Origin: Natronorubrum tibetense GA33
Lineage (GTDB): Archaea > Halobacteriota > Halobacteria > Halobacteriales > Natrialbaceae
Assembly (NCBI RefSeq): GCF_000383975.1
Contig: NZ_KB913017.1
Location: forward strand, 1,279,101-1,343,100
DNA length: 64,000 nt
Reading direction: 5' to 3'
In this document: positions 26,490 through 34,150 of the stretch, piece after piece
How the letters are laid out: every line of letters begins with the position of its first letter
How positions within the stretch are numbered: the stretch's first letter is position 1
Notes under the pieces: model-generated
What the model saw: the letters and a program-made list of their open reading frames with translations, nothing else
What the model was told of the DNA's origin: nothing
The model's database searches: none
Translations under genes and position numbers: made by a program

Positions 26490-27716
26490 ATGGCACAATC
26501 GGATACGTTTACGAGATGGAGCGTCATCGCCTCGGGAGAGGGTGGCGGGCGCATCGCGTCACAGTTTTTCGACCGAAGCGAAAACCCAGGAATCGACGAT
26601 CGGATTCTGGTGATGAACACGAATCGGGCCGATCTCCGAAACACGATCGATCGGATGAAGGGGGAGTTGAGGGCCGGTCAAAACAGCGAAGAGGTCATGG
26701 AGTCACACGCCCTGGAGTTCGGGTCACAGCAGGGCGCGGGAAACTTCTTCCCGAACGGCGAAGCCTGTGCACAGGAGGACCTCGGCCGGATCGTCAGCCG
26801 GATCAAGGACTTCAGTTCGACTGACGCGTTCATGCACGCCGTTACCCTCGGCGGCGGAACTGGGAACGGCTCGATCCCGTACGTCGTCGATCAATTCAAA
26901 AACGGACTCCACGATCTGGACGACGACAACGTGTTCGAAAACTGGATGGACAGCGTCATCCACACTGCCTTCGGCGTCTGGCCGCACTACTACGAGCAGC
27001 CACAGCGGCACTTCAACGCGGTTTGTGGCCTCTCTCGACTGCTTCGGACCGAAGACGGTGAGCAGAACGCCGACATGGTGTTGCTCGCATCGAACTCACA
27101 TCTCGACGAGCAAGAGAGTGGGACCGGTCGCGAGTACGATTCGATCAACGAAGCGATCATTACGGCGGTCGATCTGATGATCGGTGCCGGACGCGAGACG
27201 CGAAGCGTCATCGACGTCAAAGACTACGTGACGCTTCCGTCTCAGATGGACGCCTACCACTTTACGCCGGCAGTCGCGACCGATCTCAACGGCGACGTGT
27301 ACGAACTCGAGTACATGTTCGACAAGGCGACGGAGAACGCGTATATTCCGATGGACGTCGGGACGACGGCGGCCGCTTACGCCATCGTGCGTGCGCCCGA
27401 ACGAATGATCGAGAACGGGGAGATCACCGAACCCGACGTGTACGGCGCGTTCCGCGAGTGGACGGGAAAACACGAGATCAACGTGGCCGGCCAGGCCACC
27501 CTCACGCCGAAGCAGGGCCGTGGCTCCGACGTCGACGTCCTGTTGTTGCTCGGCGGGTTCGACCTCAACCCGCTGCTCGAGCACTCGTGGGATGACTTCG
27601 AGATGCTCGGTGACAGCCTCACCGGACACGGTGGCGGAAGTGGTGACCTCTCTCGAGCGGAACTCGATCGGATCGTCGACAACCTCGATTCGTACGTGGC
27701 AAAGAACGCGGAGTGA
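26490..27716 (+). CDS. Tubulin/FtsZ-superfamily protein (third of three)
   Basis: A 408-residue protein. T1 is degenerate but recognisable (SVIASGEGGGRIASQFF, GEGGGR at 16-21), and strand 2 reads ILVMNTNRADL, as in FtsZ/CetZ. The tubulin signature is VTLGGGTGNGSIPYV (GGGTGNG at 121-127). The nucleotide segment is LLASNSHLDEQ, followed by REYDSINEAIITAVDLMI, very like the YDxIN helix of FtsZ/CetZ. A T7-like loop (VIDVKDYV) follows. It is the shortest of the three and lacks the acidic insert. The C-terminus ends with a Gly-rich linker and a short helix, a possible partner-binding tail. It is separated by 3 and 9 bp from its neighbours. Confidence 0.85.
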   Translation: MAQSDTFTRWSVIASGEGGGRIASQFFDRSENPGIDDRILVMNTNRADLRNTIDRMKGELRAGQNSEEVMESHALEFGSQQGAGNFFPNGEACAQEDLGRIVSRIKDFSSTDAFMHAVTLGGGTGNGSIPYVVDQFKNGLHDLDDDNVFENWMDSVIHTAFGVWPHYYEQPQRHFNAVCGLSRLLRTEDGEQNADMVLLASNSHLDEQESGTGREYDSINEAIITAVDLMIGAGRETRSVIDVKDYVTLPSQMDAYHFTPAVATDLNGDVYELEYMFDKATENAYIPMDVGTTAAAYAIVRAPERMIENGEITEPDVYGAFREWTGKHEINVAGQATLTPKQGRGSDVDVLLLLGGFDLNPLLEHSWDDFEMLGDSLTGHGGGSGDLSRAELDRIVDNLDSYVAKNAE

Positions 27717-27725
27717 TCGTCGAGG

Positions 27726-30614
27726 ATGAACGCACACGAAGTCACCGCAGACGGCCACCGACAACCGACGAGCCGTCTCCTGCTCGCACTCACCCTCGTT
27801 GTCGCGCTCGCACTCGCCGGCACGCTCTTCGCCGGCGCCGTCGCAGGCGAAGACGATGGATCACTCGAGCGCGATGGACACAATCTCTCGGTCGATCTAT
27901 CGGGCATCGACGGAGACCCGGACGAGTTGATCGTCGAGGTGAACGAGCCAGCAGGGATCACCTACACGGAGAACGCGAGCGGTGAGACGGGCGACATCGA
28001 CGTCGACCTGACGGATCCGGACGAACCGATCGGAAACGAGTCGCTGACGGCGGCGAACGTCACGGTAACGGTGACGCTTGCCGACGACGAGCCAGAGACC
28101 GTCCCCCGCAACGAGATCGTCGGGCTCCACTACGCGACGTTCGACGAGACGGTCCCAGTCTGGATCGCGGACGGCGAGGTCCGAATTGCACTGGCCGACG
28201 ACGGAACCGGCGGACTCGTCGGCAACGAGACCGTCCAGATCGCCGCCGACGAATCCGGAGACACCATCGACGGGACGATTCGGAACGGTGGGACACAGCT
28301 CGCGATCGACCATGATGAGTTCGTAGACCACGTCTCCGCAACCGACGAGTTCACCATCGATATCTACGAAAACGGAGGGACGGTAACGGAGGGCCACCGA
28401 TCACTCGGGCCGGAACTGCGATCCGTCGACGATCAACTCGTCGTCTGGCACCCGCTCCTCGAGACCGATCGGGAGTACGATATCGACGCAGAAGACGCCG
28501 ACGGACGGTACGTAGCGACCGACGAACCATCCGAGCCGGGAACGCTCGCGCTCTCGACGCTCTCTCTCGGCGACGACCTTTCCGTCGAAGTAAGCGAGAC
28601 GGACGGGGACGAACTCCAGTTCGAGATCGACGACGCAACCGCGATCGATCCGATCGAATTGAACGCGACGATCGTCGACGACTCGACGCTCGAGTTCGAA
28701 CAGGGCGTCGCTGGACTGGACGTAAGCAACGCGGTGCTCGCGTCGAACGACACGCGGCAGTTCGACGTCGACGGCGCTATCGACGAGAACGGCCGGCTCG
28801 ACCTCGGCAACGAAACCGTGACGGCAGACGACGACTTGCTGCTCGCAACCAGTGCCGGCATCGCGTCGGTCGAGCTCGACAAGAGTGAGAGCGAAACGGA
28901 AAATGAGGGAACTTTCAGCAGCGTTCTCGACTACATCTGGTACGGAATCGCGATCGGCCTTCCGCTCGTGTTCGGCGTCGTGGTCGGAATCATCGGAACG
29001 CGAATCGGTGGCTACCCGACCCGAAAGAGACTCGGGGTCGCTACCGTTCTCGGATTCGGGGTCGTGCTGACGATCGTCATTTCGGTCCTCTGGCTCCAAA
29101 CGACCGGGTTCTGGCCGCTAGAATCGACCGAACCGAGCACGTACGGCCTCATCGCTGGGGGCGTGCTCGGAATCGCTCTCGTCCCGACAACCTACGCCGT
29201 GCTCGGTCCGCGAATCGCGGGCAGTAGTCCCGCGTTTTCGGCAACCGTGACCGTCACCGACGGCAATCAACCCCTCCAGGGACAGACGACGGTATACTAT
29301 CGGAGCGCGGCCAACGAAGATATCAACGGAGCCGAGACGGTTACCGATGGAACAGGCGCGATAACGATACCGGAGCGCGGAACCTGGGAACTCGCCGCCA
29401 AACACGGTTCACAGACATCCAATCCCGTCACCATCACCGGTCGACGCTCGAGTGCGACACTCACGATCCCGTTCTCGTCGACGATCACCGTCACGGATCA
29501 GCGCGGGGATCCGATTCCCGGCGCGTCGATCACAACTGACGACGAGACTGTCGAGACGGATACCGCCGGAACGGCGACTCTGTCACCCTCGGACGACGCC
29601 TCAAGCATCGATGTCTCGGTCGAGCACGAAAAGTACCGACCTGAGACGATGACAGTCGAGTTCGGAAAGCGTTCGGACAAGCGGCTCACGCTCACGGCCC
29701 AAACCGGACGCGTCAAGCTTATCTCCCAGATCGACGGCGTTCGAACCGGGGCGACGAGGCTCCAGCTCACGCCAGCACGTACCGAACAGTACCTGCAGCA
29801 ACGATCGGCGGGAACGACCGTGACGACGGGAGCCGATGGCGTCGCCACGGTCGATGGGGTCATGATCGGCAACTATCGCGTCGAATCCTCGATTTCGACC
29901 GGACCGACGAGTCCGTTCGACGGAGCCGACAGCAGTCTGACAGTTGCGACGGACGGGACGGCGAGTGCAACGCTCGAGACGCGGTTCACCTGGTCGCTCT
30001 CGCGGAGGCAGCGGGAACGGATCGACGAAATCCGGCAGGATGTTCGATCGCTTTCCAGCTACTCAGGACGGGACACGAGCATCCCGAAATACTACGGCTC
30101 GGTCATCGAATCGATGCTCGAGACGGTCGAGTCGATGCCCAACGCGGGCCACCACTTCGTGGCGTTCGACGACGAGCCGGATGTGGTTGCAAACGCAATT
30201 CTCGACTCCGCGTCGCGGACGACCGAGGCGATCAACGAGGCGATGACGACCAAACGGAACGCCGACCTCTTCGCGGCCTGTGCGGATATGCCCGATCCCA
30301 GAATCGACTGGAGCGGGGAACATTCGCTGTCGGAACTCCTCGAGCGCCTCGAGTCCGATCCGGGAACGCAGCGCAAAGCGGTCAAAGAGCGCTACAAGGA
30401 GGTAGGAACGCGGATCGAAGCGCAACGCCGGGAGGTCTCGGAGATCGCACCCGCACAAGAGATGCACCAGTGCGCCTGGGACCTAATTGGTGAGACCGAC
30501 CGCGGGGGGGACGCGATCGTGATCGGCTACACGTCCTTGCTCCTCCTCGACGCGGTCGAACAGCTGTTCGAACACGATGCACTCACCGAACGACTCTCAC
30601 GGACGGTGTTCTAA
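27726..30614 (+). CDS. Large envelope-spanning protein: ectodomain, three spans, cytoplasmic beta domains and helical tail
   Basis: A 962-residue protein. A signal peptide (about 1-42) is followed by a beta-rich, sequon-containing ectodomain (about 43-395). Three spans (around 400-422, 428-452, 463-488) return the chain to the cytoplasm. Three consecutive small beta-sandwiches of the carboxypeptidase-regulatory/PEGA type follow (about 495-740; hallmarks VTDGTGAITIPERGTWELAAKHG, DPIPGASITTDDETVETDTAGTATL and ADGVATVDGVMIGNYRV). A helical domain forms the end (about 745-962). Such beta domains are usually extracellular; here topology places them inside. The protein could carry force or signal from the tubulin-like polymers to the surface. 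Confidence 0.78.
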   Translation: MNAHEVTADGHRQPTSRLLLALTLVVALALAGTLFAGAVAGEDDGSLERDGHNLSVDLSGIDGDPDELIVEVNEPAGITYTENASGETGDIDVDLTDPDEPIGNESLTAANVTVTVTLADDEPETVPRNEIVGLHYATFDETVPVWIADGEVRIALADDGTGGLVGNETVQIAADESGDTIDGTIRNGGTQLAIDHDEFVDHVSATDEFTIDIYENGGTVTEGHRSLGPELRSVDDQLVVWHPLLETDREYDIDAEDADGRYVATDEPSEPGTLALSTLSLGDDLSVEVSETDGDELQFEIDDATAIDPIELNATIVDDSTLEFEQGVAGLDVSNAVLASNDTRQFDVDGAIDENGRLDLGNETVTADDDLLLATSAGIASVELDKSESETENEGTFSSVLDYIWYGIAIGLPLVFGVVVGIIGTRIGGYPTRKRLGVATVLGFGVVLTIVISVLWLQTTGFWPLESTEPSTYGLIAGGVLGIALVPTTYAVLGPRIAGSSPAFSATVTVTDGNQPLQGQTTVYYRSAANEDINGAETVTDGTGAITIPERGTWELAAKHGSQTSNPVTITGRRSSATLTIPFSSTITVTDQRGDPIPGASITTDDETVETDTAGTATLSPSDDASSIDVSVEHEKYRPETMTVEFGKRSDKRLTLTAQTGRVKLISQIDGVRTGATRLQLTPARTEQYLQQRSAGTTVTTGADGVATVDGVMIGNYRVESSISTGPTSPFDGADSSLTVATDGTASATLETRFTWSLSRRQRERIDEIRQDVRSLSSYSGRDTSIPKYYGSVIESMLETVESMPNAGHHFVAFDDEPDVVANAILDSASRTTEAINEAMTTKRNADLFAACADMPDPRIDWSGEHSLSELLERLESDPGTQRKAVKERYKEVGTRIEAQRREVSEIAPAQEMHQCAWDLIGETDRGGDAIVIGYTSLLLLDAVEQLFEHDALTERLSRTVF

Positions 30615-30618
30615 GTAG

Positions 30619-31632
30619 ATGACCGACACACACACGACTCGGCTGACGCTGATCGTCATCGCCGTCGTCGTTGCGACGCTGGTGACGATTCCGCTGTTCG
30701 GCGCCAGCGTCACCGCTGCCGATGGCGACGACCCCGAAACGGCGAACGAATACTTCGAGACGTTCCGTGCGATGGAGGGTGTCGACGCCTACGAGGAGTA
30801 CGACGAACTCGAAACGATTCGTACGTACGCCGTCTCACAGACCCAAGAGACCGGGACGCTCGACGACGACGAACGCGACGAACTCGCGGCCGTCCTCGCA
30901 ACGATGACGGCGTTCGAGCGTGCGTACACCGAGGCCGAAGACGGGTCTTACGAAGAGAGTCTCGGAGCGGCCGAGGAGACCGGCGAAGCGATATCGGAGC
31001 TCGAAACGCACGAACAGACACAAGCGACGCTTGCCGATCTCGCCTTGACTCGTTTCTACGAGACACTCGGCGACGGACTCCACGACGACGTGGAAGCTGC
31101 CGAGCGAACGCCGGAGCGGATCGATCTGCTCTCGATGACCGCGACAGCGTACGAACGAGCAAACATGCCCGAGGAATCGGCGGAGTTCAACCTGCAGGCC
31201 GAACAACTGACGGCCGAGTACGACGGTGCACTCGAGGAGATCGAGACCGCCGAATCCGACAGCGAGTCGTTCCTCGAGACGTGTGCCGACTGTACCGAGT
31301 TCCAGGCGGCCCTCGTCGGAAGCACGAATCCGCTCGAGACGTTCGAAAACTATCGGAGCGCCCTGGACGTAAGCGCCACGCTCGGCGATGCAGAAGACGA
31401 GGCGGCGACACACGGGCTCGAGGAGCGCGAGGAAGCGCTTGCTGCGGCCGGCAGCGACGTCGGCGACGCACGGCTCTCGCTCGCGCTCGCCTCGAGTGCG
31501 GTGCTGATCGGATACGGGACCGTCGTGGGACTGTTCGGAGCGATCGTCGTCAGCCGGATCTTCAGCTGGCGACGGACGTACGACAGGGCACAGATCGGTT
31601 CCGTCGTGACGGCAGGTGAGAACGATGTCTAA
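30619..31632 (+). CDS. Exported helical-repeat protein with C-terminal membrane anchor
   Basis: A 337-residue protein. The signal peptide (about 1-35) ends near ASVTAADG. The ectodomain (about 36-275) is almost all helix, in antiparallel pairs like TPR or spectrin-type repeats (DDDERDELAAVLATMTAFER, TATAYERANMPEESAEFN). Two Cys (CADC) lie near 220. A single span (about 285-310) ends in a short basic tail. It starts 4 bp after the previous gene and overlaps the next by 8 bp. Similar membrane-proximal helices occur in the following protein, so the two may be related or may bind each other. Confidence 0.75.
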   Translation: MTDTHTTRLTLIVIAVVVATLVTIPLFGASVTAADGDDPETANEYFETFRAMEGVDAYEEYDELETIRTYAVSQTQETGTLDDDERDELAAVLATMTAFERAYTEAEDGSYEESLGAAEETGEAISELETHEQTQATLADLALTRFYETLGDGLHDDVEAAERTPERIDLLSMTATAYERANMPEESAEFNLQAEQLTAEYDGALEEIETAESDSESFLETCADCTEFQAALVGSTNPLETFENYRSALDVSATLGDAEDEAATHGLEEREEALAAAGSDVGDARLSLALASSAVLIGYGTVVGLFGAIVVSRIFSWRRTYDRAQIGSVVTAGENDV

Positions 31633-33964
31633 ACGAGTGGTAGTATTGGCAGTCGTCGTGGCCGTGTTCGGATTAGCGATGCTTCCGGTCGGGCAGGCGG
31701 CTCAGGTCTCCGATGTGACCGTCGACGAGGGGAGCGTAACCGTTGCACCCGACTCCAACGAGGAGACGACGACGAATGAGATCACGATCAGTACCGACGG
31801 AGAAGATGGAACGGTTAGCCCCAGTGTGAGAATAACAGAGACTCCGTCGGGCATAGATGTCGATTCCACCGACCCCGGAGAAATCGAGGCTGGCGACTCG
31901 GATACCGCAGAGTTGACGATTACCGTCGCCGCCGACGCGGACAGCGGAACGGTCGAGGGTGATGTCGACGGTGTGGCGTTCTCCTTCGACGTCACCGTGG
32001 ATAACCCGCCGCTCGCCGAGATCGATGACGATTCGCTGGATCTCGGTGACGCGTTGGTCGGCGAAACCGAGTCCGGCGAGATCGTCGTCGAAGAAGTCGG
32101 CGGTGATCAGGGACTCGACGGCGTCGACTGGGAAGTGGTCAACGACGACTTCGACGGTGATCTCTCGCTCACCGATATGGATGGAAGCGGCTTTGGTGAG
32201 GGGTCGATCGAGACGACGCCCGGTGGCGAGGACACCGCTCAGTGGGAGGTTACCGTCGATGACAGCGTCGACCAGCACGAAACGCTTGAGTGGACGGTCG
32301 AACTCTCCGACCAAAGCACGCAGGCGACCCGCGAAGTCGACGTCGAAGCTCGAGTGATCTATCCCGCCGAGTACGGCGAGATCGAACTCGACGCCGCCGG
32401 CATTCGGCCACACCCCGAGTTCGTCTTCGACGAGCCGCGCGACCAAAACGACGAGCTCACACAGACGTTCGAGTTCGATCTCACCAACGACGGAGATCTC
32501 CCGCTCGAGCCCTCCGACGTGTCGGCATCGTCGTCCGAAGCGGGACTCTCGATCACCGTGGGAGATCTTCCGGACGAGATCGAAGGCCAGTCGAGCGAAA
32601 CCGTCGAGGTGACCGTGACCGCCGACACCGATCTCGAGGAGGGCGAGTACGACTTCTCCATGTCGGCGAGCGCCGAAGACTTCGACATCGACGACGAAAC
32701 GTACGACGAGGACCTCGAGATCAGTCACGAGGCCGAACTCGGCGTCGAGCACACCGTTTCGATAGGAGATGTGCCGATCGGGGAGAGCGAACAGGTTGCT
32801 ACCGAGATCGGTGAAGAACTCGGTTACTACGACGTGTCCAACCTCGAGATCACGCTGGACGAGGGACCCGATAGCTGGCTCGAACTCGAAGAGTCGCCGA
32901 CGGAGCTCGAGGCCGGCGACGCGAGCCAAGCCGTATTCGAACTCGAGTTCGATACCGAAGCCGATCTTGGAACCGACTACGAGTGGCAGTACGAGGTCGA
33001 GGGGGACGATGTCGAATCGGAGACGATAACGGTCATCGCGTCGCCGGTTCCGCTGGACCTCGATCCGATTCGGAACGACCTCTCGAACCACGACGGAACG
33101 GTCGCATCGGACACGCTCGAGATCGTCGACGCGATGGACGACGAGATGGAAACAGCAGACGCGGGCGACGTCTCGCTGGTCCTGAGCTTCGGGAGTTCAT
33201 CGACGCTGTACCTCGAATCGATGGCTGACGCCACCGAGCTGATAGAGAACGGCGAGCACGACGACGCCCAACGCGAAGTCGTTCAGGCTGCGGCCGCGTA
33301 CAACACCATGGCGCTCTACGCAGAGCAGTTCGAAAGCGCAGAGTATCGCTCGGACAGCGAAGCCGTCCTCGCGGAGGCGGAAACCGATCTCGAGGAGTTG
33401 ACCGATACCCAAGACGCCCACTACGAAGAGCGCCTCGAGTCGGGCGAACGCTCTCTCCTCGAAGCGGCGACGATTCATCGAGAGCTGTCGCGCATCGCGC
33501 TGCTTCAGGGAGACGAAGACCGTGCCGACGAACACCAAGACGACGCCGACGAGGCATTCGAGGCCTACAGCGAGTCTGTTTCGGAGGGGGAAACTGCAGC
33601 TCAAGAGGCCGAGGAAACGTGGACGGCGATGGAGGACGACCAGTTCGTGACGGTTGCCGGACAGCCCCTACTGTTGAACCCCGCGAACTACGACGCGGTC
33701 ACCCGGCAGAGTGAGGAGCTCCGCGATCAGTACGAGGCGGCGACGGCAGCCCTCAACGACGCGGGCGAGACGAGTCGCGCCGATTCGGTGGCCTCCGAAC
33801 GCGACGAGCGCCTCGCGACCCTCGGAACCGCCCAACTGTCACTCGTTGTCGCGACCGGCATCTACGGACTGGTCACGGTCGGAATCGTCATCCGAACTGC
33901 GAGGAGAATGTACGTCTACGTCCAGGACACTCGCGAGTCAGTCAGCGGCGATTTCCTGTTGTAA
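31625..33964 (+). CDS. Exported beta-domain/helical protein with C-terminal membrane anchor, last gene of the operon
   Basis: A 779-residue protein. The ATG at 31625 lies inside the end of the previous gene (8 bp overlap). Signal peptide about 1-28. Four or five Ig/CARDB-like beta-sandwiches cover about 29-480 (repeated pattern of ITVAADADSGTVEGDV, VTADTDLEEGEYDFSM and LEFDTEADLGTDYEW, each ending an Asp/Glu-rich strand set). Then comes a long helical segment (about 490-730) and one span (about 738-762) with a short basic tail. The beta modules resemble those of NEW3/CARDB-type surface proteins. The operon ends here, facing a convergent operon. Confidence 0.77.
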   Translation: MSKRVVVLAVVVAVFGLAMLPVGQAAQVSDVTVDEGSVTVAPDSNEETTTNEITISTDGEDGTVSPSVRITETPSGIDVDSTDPGEIEAGDSDTAELTITVAADADSGTVEGDVDGVAFSFDVTVDNPPLAEIDDDSLDLGDALVGETESGEIVVEEVGGDQGLDGVDWEVVNDDFDGDLSLTDMDGSGFGEGSIETTPGGEDTAQWEVTVDDSVDQHETLEWTVELSDQSTQATREVDVEARVIYPAEYGEIELDAAGIRPHPEFVFDEPRDQNDELTQTFEFDLTNDGDLPLEPSDVSASSSEAGLSITVGDLPDEIEGQSSETVEVTVTADTDLEEGEYDFSMSASAEDFDIDDETYDEDLEISHEAELGVEHTVSIGDVPIGESEQVATEIGEELGYYDVSNLEITLDEGPDSWLELEESPTELEAGDASQAVFELEFDTEADLGTDYEWQYEVEGDDVESETITVIASPVPLDLDPIRNDLSNHDGTVASDTLEIVDAMDDEMETADAGDVSLVLSFGSSSTLYLESMADATELIENGEHDDAQREVVQAAAAYNTMALYAEQFESAEYRSDSEAVLAEAETDLEELTDTQDAHYEERLESGERSLLEAATIHRELSRIALLQGDEDRADEHQDDADEAFEAYSESVSEGETAAQEAEETWTAMEDDQFVTVAGQPLLLNPANYDAVTRQSEELRDQYEAATAALNDAGETSRADSVASERDERLATLGTAQLSLVVATGIYGLVTVGIVIRTARRMYVYVQDTRESVSGDFLL

Positions 33965-34068
33965 CCTCGGGACACCGTCGCGGGCTCCGTTTTCGAGTGG
34001 AAAGAGAGTACAAACGGACTGTTGCTCGAATGCTGTTGAGCATCGTTCGCAGAAATGCAAGGAGGGAG

Positions 34069-34088
34069 CCAACGACTTCAGTCGTTGG
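34069..34088. repeat. Hairpin at the convergent junction, possible IS200/IS605-type end relic
   Basis: A perfect 8-bp stem with a 4-nt loop, CCAACGAC-TTCA-GTCGTTGG, lies in the 186-bp gap between the two convergent operons. The stretch just before it (34010-34068) also holds short self-complementary pieces. Hairpins of the form CCAACGACTTCAGTCGTTGG are, from memory, common at the right ends of haloarchaeal IS200/IS605 (IS1341-type) elements. No transposase gene remains. It may now serve as a shared transcript end. Confidence 0.35.
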
Positions 34089-34150
34089 GGGAATCCGACT
34101 TGCGACCGACGAACAGCGTCGTCGACACGATTCGGTCCACGAGGCGACGC

